Shown here piece after piece: positions 19,672 through 28,683 of a stretch of 64,000 bases of DNA (positions are counted from its first letter, which is position 1; the number at the start of each line of letters is the position of its first letter). The position numbers and the translations under genes are program-made. Under the pieces are notes generated by a model. That model was not told the DNA's origin. It saw nothing but the letters and a program-made list of their open reading frames with translations, and searched no databases. Source of the stretch: Sphingopyxis panaciterrae (GTDB taxonomy: Bacteria > Pseudomonadota > Alphaproteobacteria > Sphingomonadales > Sphingomonadaceae); assembly GCF_011762125.1 (NCBI RefSeq), contig NZ_JAASQN010000002.1, forward strand, positions 894,900 through 958,899, given 5' to 3'.

Positions 19672-20799
19672 ATGCCTGAACCTTTCGACATTGCCGTCTC
19701 CGATGCGCGCCTCGCTTCAATTCGGGCGCGACTTGCGGCTTTTGACTGGTCCGCCCTGCCGGACGCGGGCGGTTGGGAGGGCGGGGTTGGTGTCTCGGAC
19801 CTGCGGCGGCTCGTGGACCATTGGCTACATCGATATGATTGGCGAATACACGAGGCGAGGCTGAACCGGCTACCGCAGTTCATGGCGGAAATTGAGGGGC
19901 AGCGGCTTCATTTTATCCATGCGAAGGGCGATGGCTCTCGCTTGCCGTTGATGCTGATCCATGGCTGGCCAGGTTCGTTCATTGAATTCGAGCGCATCAT
20001 CGGACCGCTGGTCGCGAGCGGCCACGACGTTATCGTTCCATCGCTGCCGGGCTATGCCTTTTCCGGCAGCCCGCGCGCGCCGATCGGGCCGCGGCGCACC
20101 GCGGAGCTGTTCCACCAGCTCCTTTTGCAGCTCTATGGCCCCGGCCGGTATCTTGTCCAGGGCGGCGATTGGGGCGCGGCCGTCGGGGGGTGGATGGCGC
20201 AGGCATATCCCGAGGCGGTGGCTGCGCTGCACCTCAACCTGATCCTTGTCGAGGCGGACGACGCAACGCCGGCGACGGCGGACGAACTGGCTTGGGCGAA
20301 GCGGCGCGCGAGCCTGGCGCGGCGCGAAGGCGCCTATTCGCACCTGCACGGGACGCGTCCACAAACGCTGGGGATCGCGATGAGCGACAGCCCGGTCGGC
20401 GTCGCAGGATGGATTCTGGAGAAATTCGGCGTCTGGGCAGACGTCCCTCGCCGCGCCGACGGCAGCCCCGACCTTTGGCACGCCTTTGACGAGGACCTGC
20501 TGCTCACGAACATCATGCTCTATGTGGCGCCGCAAAGCTTCGTGACATCGACCTGGATGTATCGCGGCTGGGTGCTCGAGAATGCGGGCAAATTTCCGCT
20601 CGACGCGCCCGTTCGCGTGCCGACGGGCATAGCCGCATTTCCGGACCCGGTGTTCCCGCCGCCGCCGCGGTCCCAAGCCGCCAAAAGCTACAATGTGGTG
20701 CATTGGAGCGACATGCCGGCAGGTGGACATTTCGCGGCGCTCGAGAAGCCGGATGCGCTCCTGACGGACATGCAGGAATTTTTCGGTCATTATCGGTGA
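19672..20799 (+). CDS. Epoxide hydrolase (microsomal-type, EHN domain)
   Basis: 375 residues with an N-terminal EHN region (FDIAVSDARLASIRARL) followed by an alpha/beta-hydrolase core. The oxyanion motif HGWPGS lies at about 97-102, the nucleophile Asp at about 166 in GGDWGAA, and the C-terminal His in GGHFAALEKPD. All core residues of the juvenile-hormone/microsomal epoxide hydrolase family are present. It opens epoxides to diols, which fits a terpenoid, alkene-derived or fatty-acid epoxide substrate. GAGGAAG before ATG 19672 favours it over ATG 19651. Last gene of the plus-strand run, converging on the SDR gene at 20829. Confidence 0.88.
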   Translation: MPEPFDIAVSDARLASIRARLAAFDWSALPDAGGWEGGVGVSDLRRLVDHWLHRYDWRIHEARLNRLPQFMAEIEGQRLHFIHAKGDGSRLPLMLIHGWPGSFIEFERIIGPLVASGHDVIVPSLPGYAFSGSPRAPIGPRRTAELFHQLLLQLYGPGRYLVQGGDWGAAVGGWMAQAYPEAVAALHLNLILVEADDATPATADELAWAKRRASLARREGAYSHLHGTRPQTLGIAMSDSPVGVAGWILEKFGVWADVPRRADGSPDLWHAFDEDLLLTNIMLYVAPQSFVTSTWMYRGWVLENAGKFPLDAPVRVPTGIAAFPDPVFPPPPRSQAAKSYNVVHWSDMPAGGHFAALEKPDALLTDMQEFFGHYR

Positions 20800-20828
20800 G
20801 GTCCGGCTCCGGCAGGGAGCCGGGGCCA

Positions 20829-21572
20829 TCAGCGGCCTGCGTTACGGCCACCGTCGGCCAGTAGCCCCACACCCGTCACATATGATGCGGCCGGAGACGC
20901 CAGAAAGAGCGCGACCGATGCCATTTCTTCGGGCGCCCCCATGCGCGCCATCGGGATCGTCTCGATAACATCGCGGCGCGCCGCCTCACTCGCGTTCGCC
21001 AGGAGCGGGGTTTCGATCACGCCGGGACACAGCGCATTCACGCGGATGTTGCGGTCGGCATATTCGATTGCCGCTGCACGCGTCATCGCAAGCACGCCGC
21101 CCTTGGTTGCCGTATAGGCGCCGTTCCCACGCGTCGCGCGGTAGGATGCCGTCGACGCGGTGTTGACGATCGCGCCACCCCCATTTGCGAGCATATGGCC
21201 GATCGCGCGCTGCATGACCTGGAACGCTGCCGTGAGATTGACATTGATGACGGCTTCGACGGCGCTGGCGGGGATTTCGTGAAGCGGCGCGAAACCGTGG
21301 CCGATCCCGGCATTATTGCAAAGAATGTCGACGCGGCCGTGACGGGCCAGCGTCGAAGCGAACATCGCATCGACCTGCTCGGGATCAGACACATCCACGC
21401 GGCAGGCTTGCGCGAGCCCGCCAATGTCGGCAGCGACCTTCTCTTCGGCGCCGCTGACATCCGCGACGGTCACCGCAGCGCCCTCGCGCGCGAACAATTC
21501 GGCCATGGCCTTGCCGATTCCCGATCCCGCGCCGGTAATGATGGCGATCTTTCCAGACAATTGTCCGCTCAT
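20829..21572 (-). CDS. SDR family oxidoreductase
   Basis: A 247-residue classical SDR. It has TGAGSGIGKAMAELF near residue 13, NNAGIGHG near 85, the YTATKGGVLAMTRA catalytic Tyr-x3-Lys, and a LLADGGRNAGR tail. The open frame runs back to 21782, but AGGAAAT before ATG 21572 and the family start MSGQLSGKIAIITG fix the beginning. It lies 34 bases downstream of the CoA ligase and is probably co-transcribed with it under the operator at 23225-23258. Probably a 3-hydroxyacyl or alcohol dehydrogenase. Confidence 0.88.
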   Translation of the reverse strand: MSGQLSGKIAIITGAGSGIGKAMAELFAREGAAVTVADVSGAEEKVAADIGGLAQACRVDVSDPEQVDAMFASTLARHGRVDILCNNAGIGHGFAPLHEIPASAVEAVINVNLTAAFQVMQRAIGHMLANGGGAIVNTASTASYRATRGNGAYTATKGGVLAMTRAAAIEYADRNIRVNALCPGVIETPLLANASEAARRDVIETIPMARMGAPEEMASVALFLASPAASYVTGVGLLADGGRNAGR

Positions 21573-21606
21573 ATTTCCTCGCAATGTTTGAATGGGTTGA
21601 GAAGAG

Positions 21607-23163
21607 TCAGATTTTGCGGTCCATGCCGGCCCAATAGTGATCCCGGACGGCGCGGCGAAGGGTCTTGCCTGCCGTGCTGCGGGGCAGCTCGGGCCAGATA
21701 TCGATCTGTTTCGGGGCCTTGATGCTTCCAAGTTTTTCCTTGCACAGTGCGAGGAGTTCCGCCGTGTCGATCGACATGCCATCTTTCACTTCGATCGCGG
21801 CGGTGACCATCTCGCCCCATTTTTCATCTGGAATGCCGACGACCACACAATCGAGAACAGCCGGATGACCGAGCACGGCCTGCTCGACTTCGCCGGGGAA
21901 GACGTTGAATCCCCCCGAGATGATCATGTCGCGCTTGCGATCGACGATATAGATATACCCGTCCGCGTCGCGGCGGCCGAGGTCGCCGCTAAATTGCCAG
22001 CCATTGCGGCGGATGGCCGCGGTTGCGGCCGGATCCTTGTAGAATTCGGTCATCTGCATGGCCGAGCGGAAGGCGATCTCGCCCATCTCGTCATCGGCCG
22101 CGACCTCGCCCGCTTCGGTTACGATCTCGGTTCGCGAAAATGGCCCCGATCGTCCGACCGACGCCAGGCGATGCTGAAGCGAGGGATCGGCCAGAATCTC
22201 CTCATGATCCTTTGGCGTGAGCACCGTGGTAAATTGAAGGCATTCGGTCTGGCCGTAGCTTTGAATCAGAATCGGCCCGAAGACATCGCAGGCCTCGCGC
22301 AGCTTATCGACCGACATCGGCGCGGCGCCATAGAGCAGGTAGCGGAGCGACGAGAGATCGAACTCCTTCAATCTCGGGTGCGCGAGCACCATGTAAATGA
22401 GCGTGGGGGGCAGATAGACGACCGAGACCCGGTGCTGCTGGATTGCCTCCAGAACCGCGAGCGGATCGGTCGACGAAAGCAATATCTGGGTGCCGCCACG
22501 CGGCAGGAGCGCATAGTGAAAGATAGCCGCGGCGTGGGTCAGCGGCGCGACGATGAGGTGGACCGGCGGCTCATCGAAATGAAACAGGGCATAAACGGAG
22601 GCGATAACGGCTTCAATCGACCGGTTCGTATGGATGGCGCCTTTGGGCTCGCCGGTGGTGCCCCCCGTACTCGATATCGCGACGGCGTCTTCCATCTCGC
22701 GGATGGGAAAAGCGACCGCCTCGCCCCCTTCCTCGGCGAACCAATCGGACAATGAGGGGAAGCCTTCCACCCTGGCGTCGATGCAAACGCACAGCTTGAG
22801 TTCGGACAGCGCTTCGCTGGCGGCAACCGCATGCTCGCGCAGCGAACTGTGAAAGAAGAGAACCCGCGTATCATATTTGCCGAGCTGCGCGAGATTGTCG
22901 GTGACCGAGTTGCGATAGTTGATCGGCACCCACAACATGCCCGCCTTGAATATCGCATATTGGCACGCGAGCACCATGCTGTGGTTGGGCGAGAGCAGCG
23001 CTACCGAACTGTCGATCGGGACGCCTGACCGCAGCAGCCCTTGGGCGATGCGTGTCATGCGATCTTCCATTTCGGCATAGGTCAACGAGCTGTCACCCTC
23101 GACGACCGCGGCCCGATTCCGGAAGCGCGCAGCCCCGCGTTCAAAGTGCTCGATAACCAACAT
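21607..23163 (-). CDS. AMP-dependent acyl-CoA ligase
   Basis: 518 residues of the ANL superfamily. The P-loop motif ISSTGGTTGEPKGAI (about 158-172), SYGQTE in the middle, and SGDLGRRDADGYIYIVDRKR with GGFNVFPGEVE mark the C-terminal hinge. The catalytic Lys lies in STAGKTLRRAV near the end. It activates a carboxylic acid with ATP and CoA and is the likely entry enzyme for this island. GGAGAGGAGAAC before ATG 23163 favours it over ATG 23211. The pair of operators at 23225-23258 lies about 60-95 bp upstream, next to the expected promoter. Confidence 0.92.
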   Translation of the reverse strand: MLVIEHFERGAARFRNRAAVVEGDSSLTYAEMEDRMTRIAQGLLRSGVPIDSSVALLSPNHSMVLACQYAIFKAGMLWVPINYRNSVTDNLAQLGKYDTRVLFFHSSLREHAVAASEALSELKLCVCIDARVEGFPSLSDWFAEEGGEAVAFPIREMEDAVAISSTGGTTGEPKGAIHTNRSIEAVIASVYALFHFDEPPVHLIVAPLTHAAAIFHYALLPRGGTQILLSSTDPLAVLEAIQQHRVSVVYLPPTLIYMVLAHPRLKEFDLSSLRYLLYGAAPMSVDKLREACDVFGPILIQSYGQTECLQFTTVLTPKDHEEILADPSLQHRLASVGRSGPFSRTEIVTEAGEVAADDEMGEIAFRSAMQMTEFYKDPAATAAIRRNGWQFSGDLGRRDADGYIYIVDRKRDMIISGGFNVFPGEVEQAVLGHPAVLDCVVVGIPDEKWGEMVTAAIEVKDGMSIDTAELLALCKEKLGSIKAPKQIDIWPELPRSTAGKTLRRAVRDHYWAGMDRKI

Positions 23164-23224
23164 TTTGCCGTTCTCCTCTCCTGCGTGTCCTGCCTCGCAG
23201 ACGTCCCGCACACATATGCTGTTC

Positions 23225-23258
23225 CAACTATCTAGTCAATTATCTGACTTTAAATTCA
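23225..23258. promoter_or_regulatory. Double TGACT-type operator before the CoA ligase
   Basis: CAACTATCTAGTCA (23225-23238) and TGACTTTAAATTCA (23245-23258) have centres exactly 20 bp apart. Each is an imperfect TGACT-N4-AGTCA site with one very good half. The 20-bp period equals about two helical turns and recurs at 2024-2057 and 25605-25638. Confidence 0.6.
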
Positions 23259-23282
23259 CCCTTGCCTATTAGTGTCCGTGCG

Positions 23283-23402
23283 TCAGAATCGAGGACGTCC
23301 CGCGGCCGGCGGCACCGGCCCGAGCCGCTCCGCAAGCGCAAGCTCCATCGGTTCAAGCGGGCTGTGCGGCGCGATGGCAACAGCGGCACTGATCTTCGGC
23401 AT
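23283..23402 (-). pseudogene. 39-codon reading frame, possibly the N-terminal stub of a zinc alcohol dehydrogenase
   Basis: The minus-strand ATG at 23402, with GAGAGG seven bases upstream, opens MPKISAAVAIAPHSPLEPME and stops after 39 codons. The beginning resembles the first strand of zinc-dependent alcohol dehydrogenases (KAAVA-x2-P pattern), but no further domain follows. It could be a truncated gene left when the ligase unit was joined here, or a short untranslated stretch. It lies between the flavoprotein at 23450 and the ligase operator. Confidence 0.3.
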
Positions 23403-23449
23403 GGGAACCTCTCTACCTCAATGAGCGATCGCAGGCAGCCGGCGCCAGC

Positions 23450-24397
23450 CTAAGGGAGGCGCTCTTTCTGCGCCGCCTCATATTCGGCCGAAAATTTCCG
23501 GACCAGTTCGGCGAGCGGCGCGCTTTCGGTGACGTCATCCACACCATGTCCGCCGGCCCAGACATCCTTCCAGGCCTTGATCGTGTCGAGTTCGCGAGCG
23601 AGATCGAACTTCTGGTGATCGCCGCCGCCCACGAAACCCGACCGGTCGAGACTAAGGCGGAGCATGTTGGATGGAATGCCCGTGACCTCCGAGGTCAGGA
23701 CGATGTCATCGCCGCCGCTCTCGATCAGTATGTCCCGATAGGCGTCCGGCGCGGCGCTCTCCGTCGCGGCGATGAAGCTCGTGCCGGCGGCAACCATGTC
23801 GGCACCCAGAACGCGCGCCGCGGCGAGCGAGCGACCGTTGGAGATGCCTCCCGCAAGAATGATCGGCCCATCGAAGAATTTCCGGACCTCCGACACAAAG
23901 GCGAAAGGGTTCAGCCATCCCGTATTGCCGCCCGCGCCCGCCGTCAGCAGGATCAGGCCGTCCACCCCCGCTTCGGCCGCGCGCCGTGCGTGCTTGACGC
24001 TCGCGGCATCCGATATGACGATACCGCCATATGCATGGACGCGCTCGATGATATCGACGGGGCTCCCTACCGAGGCGATGATCGCGGGCACCTTTGCATC
24101 CACGCAGATGTCGAGATCGTCGCCAAGACGAACATTTGTCTTATGCACGATGAGATTGACCGCCCAGGGCGCGGTCGCCTGCGCGTCGGCAAGCCGGGTC
24201 TTGATCTCGGCGACCCAGTCCGCAAAGATCGCCGGCGTCCGGGCGTTCAGCGCCGGGATCGAGCCCATAACCCCTGCCCGGCCCGCCTCGACGACCATGT
24301 CGACGGTGGAAACCAGGAACATCGGGGCCACGACGAGCGGCAAGCTGAGCTTTCCGCGCAGGTCGGCCGTCAACTCGCTATTGCCAAAACGCTGCAT
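23450..24397 (-). CDS. Nitronate monooxygenase-like flavin oxidoreductase with Asn in the His position
   Basis: A 315-residue FMN TIM-barrel protein, paralogue of the genes at 998 and 53913. It has VAPMFLVSTVDMVVEAGRAG near the start and VHAYGGIVISDA in the middle. At the conserved GG-His-x-G segment it reads GAGGNTG, so the His seen in both paralogues is Asn. That may alter or remove the usual chemistry. ATG 24397 is preferred: AGGGAGAT precedes it, and the upstream start at 24427 falls inside the operator 24419-24432. It is divergent from the TetR gene and is probably controlled by it. Confidence 0.85.
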   Translation of the reverse strand: MQRFGNSELTADLRGKLSLPLVVAPMFLVSTVDMVVEAGRAGVMGSIPALNARTPAIFADWVAEIKTRLADAQATAPWAVNLIVHKTNVRLGDDLDICVDAKVPAIIASVGSPVDIIERVHAYGGIVISDAASVKHARRAAEAGVDGLILLTAGAGGNTGWLNPFAFVSEVRKFFDGPIILAGGISNGRSLAAARVLGADMVAAGTSFIAATESAAPDAYRDILIESGGDDIVLTSEVTGIPSNMLRLSLDRSGFVGGGDHQKFDLARELDTIKAWKDVWAGGHGVDDVTESAPLAELVRKFSAEYEAAQKERLP

Positions 24398-24418
24398 CGG
24401 TTCGATCTCCCTGAAAAA

Positions 24419-24432
24419 TGACTTCATAGTCA
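24419..24432. promoter_or_regulatory. TGACT-N4-AGTCA operator between the flavoprotein and TetR genes
   Basis: TGACTTCATAGTCA has both half sites perfect. It lies 22 bases from the flavoprotein start at 24397, in the divergent gap that also precedes the TetR gene, where a bound repressor would block the flavoprotein promoter. Only a weak half-like sequence (TGACGCTATGTTCG, from 24589) lies nearer the TetR gene. The rest of the gap 24433-24695 shows no gene. Confidence 0.65.
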
Positions 24433-24695
24433 GAATTCTATATTAGAGATACAATTTTGCAAGCGCAATTGCGTGATTTGCCGGCCATAGCCCCCCTCCT
24501 CGACCGCTCCGCCCCAGACTGACCGACCGACAATCCCTTGCTTATTAGCGGATGTCGCTCCTATAACCGCCATTGCAATCACAGTATCTGACGCTATGTT
24601 CGGACCGTAGATCGCGGGCGTCAATCACACACAATCTATAGCTCGCGGTCCCTGCGGGATTTTTCGGCAACTTTGCCGGAAGCGAACTGGAATTT

Positions 24696-25517
24696 TTGAC
24701 CGGAACGTTGGTGGATCGTAGTGTTGAGATATCTGAAAGGGAACCTGTCTTGACCAAGTGGCGAAACGCATTCCGAACCAGCGAAGAGCTGCATCGCTTC
24801 AAGCGGTACGCGGTACTTCGCGAAGCGACGCGCATCATATCGCGCCGCGGGTTTCACAATACGTCGCTGGACGAAATTGCCGAAGGCCTCGGGATCTCCA
24901 AAGGCACTTTGTACAACTATGTGTCCGATAAGCAGGAAATATTGTTCGATTGTCACATGATCGCCCTCGACCTGGGCGATCAAGCGAGCAAGGTGGCCAA
25001 CGAACTCGACGGGTCCGGCCTGGACAAGCTGCGGCTCCTGCTCCTCTGCTACATCGAGTGGATGTATGGTGAGGCGGGTATCGGCGGCATTACCTCGGAC
25101 ATCAATGCCCTGCGTCCGGATGATCGCGCCACCGTCGTCGTCCGGCGCGATAGAATCGACCAGGCCCTGCTCGACCTGATCGAGCTCGGCGTTCGCGATG
25201 GAAGTCTGGTCGCCGACGATCCGCATCTCGCCGTTTTCGTCATCATGGGCGCCGTGAACAGCATTTCATCATGGTATTCGCGAGGCGGCAGGCTGAATAT
25301 CGAGGAAATCGCCGACGTCATCGTAGGGATGTTGACGCGATCGATAGCCACCGACACCTCGACCGCGAAGGTGCGCGTCGAAGTCCCGCCGCATCCGGAA
25401 GCAACCTTGACCTTCGCTCCCATGGCGTCGGCGCGCACCGGACGGACCGCGACGGCGAAAAAGTCCGCCAGTACGAAGGCAAAGCCGGCCGGCGCCTCCA
25501 GGAAAAAATCGCTCTAG
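24696..25517 (+). CDS. TetR/AcrR family regulator, likely controller of the island
   Basis: About 273 residues. The helix-turn-helix domain reads ATRIISRRGFHNTSLDEIAE, then GLGISKGTLYNYVSDKQEIL (about 45-85). A ligand-binding domain follows, then a basic Lys/Ala/Ser/Thr-rich tail of about 30 residues that is unusual for the family and may bind DNA or be disordered. The start is uncertain: TTG 24696 has CTGGAA upstream, and TTG 24750 has AAGGGA and keeps the whole domain. It sits in the island where TGACT-N4-AGTCA sites precede most units, so it is the obvious candidate to bind them. The ligand may be an acyl-CoA (inferred). Confidence 0.85.
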   Translation: MTGTLVDRSVEISEREPVLTKWRNAFRTSEELHRFKRYAVLREATRIISRRGFHNTSLDEIAEGLGISKGTLYNYVSDKQEILFDCHMIALDLGDQASKVANELDGSGLDKLRLLLLCYIEWMYGEAGIGGITSDINALRPDDRATVVVRRDRIDQALLDLIELGVRDGSLVADDPHLAVFVIMGAVNSISSWYSRGGRLNIEEIADVIVGMLTRSIATDTSTAKVRVEVPPHPEATLTFAPMASARTGRTATAKKSASTKAKPAGASRKKSL

Positions 25518-25824
25518 GCGCAACGGGGGATAACGCCCCGCTTCCACGATGTCCCAATTCGCCCGCTCAGCCCTGCCCGGGCTCGGCGAACATTTGTCGC
25601 GTACTGAATACAAAGTCATATTATTGACTTATGAGTTCGACTCGGTTACGGGACGGCCCAACGCAGCAGTGCGTGGCGAAAAGAGCATAGTGGGTACGGC
25701 AGCTCGGGTTCACCCTCGCGACCTCGGACGCGAAAACGAGCCAGGCGATGCGCGCGAGCATGACGCGGCCACCTCACCGACTTGACTTCGCTAAACTGGT
25801 TTCGGTCGAGTTGTAGGATTCCAA
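25518..25824. promoter_or_regulatory. Gap before pnt with a double TGACT-type operator
   Basis: No gene is supported in these 307 bases. TGAATACAAAGTCA (25605-25618) and TGACTTATGAGTTC (25625-25638) form a pair with centres 20 bp apart, as at 2024 and 23225. They lie about 190 bp before pntAA and 90 bp after the TetR stop. A promoter for the transhydrogenase operon under the same regulator is possible, but the distance is long. Confidence 0.5.
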
Positions 25825-26949
25825 ATGGCTGTTAAAATTGCGGTACTGAAAGAAGCCGCGGGCGAAAATCGCGTGTCCGCGACGCCCGAGACAGCGAAGA
25901 AATTCGCAGCATTGGGCGCTTTGGTGGCGGTCGAGAACGGGGCCGGCGAAGGCGCCTCCGTTCCGGATTCCGACTATGAAGCGGCCGGCGCCACGGTCGG
26001 CGACCGTCAGTCGACCCTCACCGGCGCGGATATCATTCTCGGCGTGCAGGGACCCGATCCCGCCGCGATCGAGGTTGCCAAGCCGGGCGCCTGGATCGTG
26101 GCGAGCCTGAGCCCCTTTGCGGAAAGAGCGCGTGTCGACGCTTATGCAGCGCGCGGCTTCGAAGCGCTCGCAATGGAGCTCATGCCCCGCATCACACGGG
26201 CGCAGTCGATGGATATATTGTCGTCGCAGTCCAACCTCGCCGGCTATAAAGCCGTCGTGCTGGCCGCGTCCGAATATGGCCGCGCTTTTCCCATGATGAT
26301 GACGGCCGCGGGCACTGTCTCCGCCGCGCGCGCCTTTGTGATGGGCGTCGGCGTCGCCGGGCTGCAGGCGATCGCCACCGCGCGCCGCTTGGGAGCACAG
26401 GTATCGGCGACAGATGTGCGTTCGGCGACAAAAGAACAGATCCAGTCGCTCGGCGCCAAGCCGATCTTCGTCGAGAATGTCGAAGGAATAGAAGGCGAAG
26501 GATCGGGCGGTTATGCCACCGAGATGTCCGGGGAATATCAGCGGGCCCAAGCGGAGTTGGTGTCCGGCCACATTGCCAAGCAGGATATCGTGATCACCAC
26601 CGCGCTGATCCCGGGCCGCGCCGCCCCCCGATTAATTTCGGACGCCCAGCTTGCGACAATGCGCCGAGGGTCCGTGATCGTCGACTTGGCCGCGGAAGCC
26701 GGCGGCAATGTCGAGGGCGCAGTCGCGGGCGAGACGGTCGTCCGTCACGGCGTGAAAATCATCGGCGCGAGCAATGTCGCGGGCAGGCTCGCCGCGGACG
26801 CCTCGGCGCTCTTCTCGCGCAACCTGTACAATTTCCTGAGCGCCTTCTGGGACAAGGACAGCAACCGGCCGATCCTCGACGAGGAGATCGGCGATGCGAT
26901 CCGGCTGACCAGGGACGGCAAGGTCGTCCACCCGCGGCTGCTCGGTTGA
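25825..26949 (+). CDS. pntA: NAD(P) transhydrogenase subunit alpha, part 1 (NAD-binding)
   Basis: 374 residues, matching the soluble NAD(H)-binding domain I of proton-translocating transhydrogenase in its three-gene form. It shows the alanine-dehydrogenase-like fold with RITRAQSMDILSSQSNLAGY, the Rossmann segment GVGVAGLQAIATARRLGA (about 173) and DLAAEAGGNVEGAV. The enzyme transfers hydride from NADH to NADP+ while protons enter the cell. It is followed after 25 bases by the membrane subunit and then pntB. In the catabolic context it may balance NADPH for reductive steps; this is inference from position. Confidence 0.95.
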   Translation: MAVKIAVLKEAAGENRVSATPETAKKFAALGALVAVENGAGEGASVPDSDYEAAGATVGDRQSTLTGADIILGVQGPDPAAIEVAKPGAWIVASLSPFAERARVDAYAARGFEALAMELMPRITRAQSMDILSSQSNLAGYKAVVLAASEYGRAFPMMMTAAGTVSAARAFVMGVGVAGLQAIATARRLGAQVSATDVRSATKEQIQSLGAKPIFVENVEGIEGEGSGGYATEMSGEYQRAQAELVSGHIAKQDIVITTALIPGRAAPRLISDAQLATMRRGSVIVDLAAEAGGNVEGAVAGETVVRHGVKIIGASNVAGRLAADASALFSRNLYNFLSAFWDKDSNRPILDEEIGDAIRLTRDGKVVHPRLLG

Positions 26950-26974
26950 TCACCGAAAAAGGGGGAGAATAACC

Positions 26975-27262
26975 ATGGATTTCATCTCGATCCTCTCGAT
27001 CTTCGTGCTGGCATGTTTCGTCGGCTATTATGTCGTCTGGTCGGTTACGCCGGCTCTGCACACGCCGTTGATGGCGGTAACGAACGCGATCTCGTCGGTG
27101 ATCGTGGTGGGGGCACTGATAGCCGGCGCCGCTGGAGGGGATCAGGTTTCCACAGCCTTGGGGCTGGTGGCGGTCGTGCTCGCAAGCGTGAACATCTTCG
27201 GCGGCTTTGCGGTCACCGAGCGAATGCTCGCCATGTACAAAAAGAAGGACCGCAAGAACTGA
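26975..27262 (+). CDS. pntAB: NAD(P) transhydrogenase subunit alpha, part 2 (membrane)
   Basis: A 95-residue membrane subunit with three or four helices, including CFVGYYVVWSVTPALHTPLM (about 13-32) and GGFAVTERMLAMYKKKDRKN at the end, signatures of the second alpha polypeptide of the split alphaproteobacterial enzyme. It supplies part of the proton channel, domain II. GGGGGAGAATAACC lies before the ATG. Its stop codon overlaps the pntB start (TGATG), giving translational coupling and equal synthesis. Confidence 0.95.
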   Translation: MDFISILSIFVLACFVGYYVVWSVTPALHTPLMAVTNAISSVIVVGALIAGAAGGDQVSTALGLVAVVLASVNIFGGFAVTERMLAMYKKKDRKN

Positions 27263-28683
27263 TGGCCGACCTGCACGAACTCGCCGCCACGCCCGCCTGG
27301 GCTGCGCTCGCCTATCTCGCTTCGGGCGTTTTGTTCATCCTCGCGTTGCGCGGTCTCTCGAGCCCCGGCACGTCGCGCCAAGGCAACCGCCTTGGCATGA
27401 TCGGCATGTTGGTGGCGGTCGCAACCACATTGGTTCTGCATGGTACGGGGCTGATCCAGATTTCCATTGCGATCGCGATCGGCGGGGGTCTCGGATTCGT
27501 GGCCGCGCGCAAAATCGCGATGACCGATATGCCTCAGCTCGTCGCGGCCTTTCACTCACTGGTAGGGCTCGCCGCAGTGCTCGTCGGGGTCGCCGCCTTC
27601 CTCAATCCTCAGGCGTTCGGCATCCTCGATACGCAAACCGGCCATATCCACAATGTCAGCCGGATCGAGCTCGGACTGGGCGTCGCGATCGGCGCGATCA
27701 CCTTCTCGGGGTCGGTCATCGCCTTTCTCAAGCTCAACGGCAATATGTCGGGCGCACCGATCATGCTACCGGCGCGGCATGTGATTAACCTCGGCACGCT
27801 CGCCGCGATTATTGGCCTCGTCGCCTATTTTGTCACGGACGACAGCCGCTGGGTCTTTTTCACCATCACCGCGCTCAGCTTCGTCATCGGGTTTTTGCTT
27901 ATCATCCCGATCGGCGGAGCGGACATGCCCGTCGTCGTCTCGATGTTGAACAGCTATTCGGGCTGGGCGGCCGCGGCGATGGGCTTCACGCTTCACAACA
28001 CGGCAATGATTATCACCGGCGCGCTGGTGGGCTCGTCGGGCGCCATTCTGAGCTACATCATGTGCAAAGCGATGAACCGCAGCTTCATCTCGGTTATCGC
28101 GGGCGGCTTCGGCGGCGAGGCGCCGGCCGCGGATGGCGGCGAGAGGGTCGAGCGCCCGTGGAAGCGCGGCTCGGCCGACGACGCCGCATTTCTGATGAGC
28201 CAGGCCGAACAGGTCATAATTGTCCCCGGCTACGGCATGGCGGTCAGTCAGGCACAACACGTACTGCGCGAGATGGGTGACCTGCTCAAGGCCGAAGGGG
28301 TGCGCGTCAAATATGCCATTCACCCCGTCGCGGGACGCATGCCCGGCCATATGAACGTGCTGCTTGCCGAGGCGAATGTCTCCTATGATGAGGTTTATGA
28401 GCTGGAAGACATAAATTCGGAATTCTCGCAGACCGACATCGCCTTCGTCATCGGCGCAAATGACGTAACCAATCCGGCCGCCAAGACCGACAAGACCTCG
28501 CCGATTTACGGTATGCCGATCCTCGACGTGGAAAAGGCGAAGACCGTGCTGTTTCTCAAACGTTCAATGGGTGGCGTGGGCTATGCCGGCGTCGACAATG
28601 ATGTCTTCTATATGGACAACACCATGATGCTGCTTGGTGACGCAAAGAAGATGGTGGAGGAAATCGTCAAGTCGATGAAGTGA
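27262..28683 (+). CDS. pntB: NAD(P) transhydrogenase subunit beta
   Basis: 473 residues. About nine transmembrane helices make up the N-terminal part of domain II. The NADP-binding domain III begins near 300, with VPGYGMAVSQAQHVLREM, IHPVAGRMPGHMNVLLAEA and GANDVTNPAAKTDKTSPIYG, and ends KRSMGGVGYAGVDNDVFY. All key NADP(H)-site motifs are intact. ATG 27262 overlaps the preceding stop and gives the family N-terminus MADLHELAATPAW. The open frame upstream (from 27013) is only the shadow of the preceding gene. It is the final gene of the three-gene operon. Confidence 0.95.
   Translation: MADLHELAATPAWAALAYLASGVLFILALRGLSSPGTSRQGNRLGMIGMLVAVATTLVLHGTGLIQISIAIAIGGGLGFVAARKIAMTDMPQLVAAFHSLVGLAAVLVGVAAFLNPQAFGILDTQTGHIHNVSRIELGLGVAIGAITFSGSVIAFLKLNGNMSGAPIMLPARHVINLGTLAAIIGLVAYFVTDDSRWVFFTITALSFVIGFLLIIPIGGADMPVVVSMLNSYSGWAAAAMGFTLHNTAMIITGALVGSSGAILSYIMCKAMNRSFISVIAGGFGGEAPAADGGERVERPWKRGSADDAAFLMSQAEQVIIVPGYGMAVSQAQHVLREMGDLLKAEGVRVKYAIHPVAGRMPGHMNVLLAEANVSYDEVYELEDINSEFSQTDIAFVIGANDVTNPAAKTDKTSPIYGMPILDVEKAKTVLFLKRSMGGVGYAGVDNDVFYMDNTMMLLGDAKKMVEEIVKSMK

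Noticed and set aside
25549..25785. A 78-codon plus-strand frame between TetR and pntA
   Set aside because: No ribosome site or family resemblance, and it runs through the double operator at 25605-25638.
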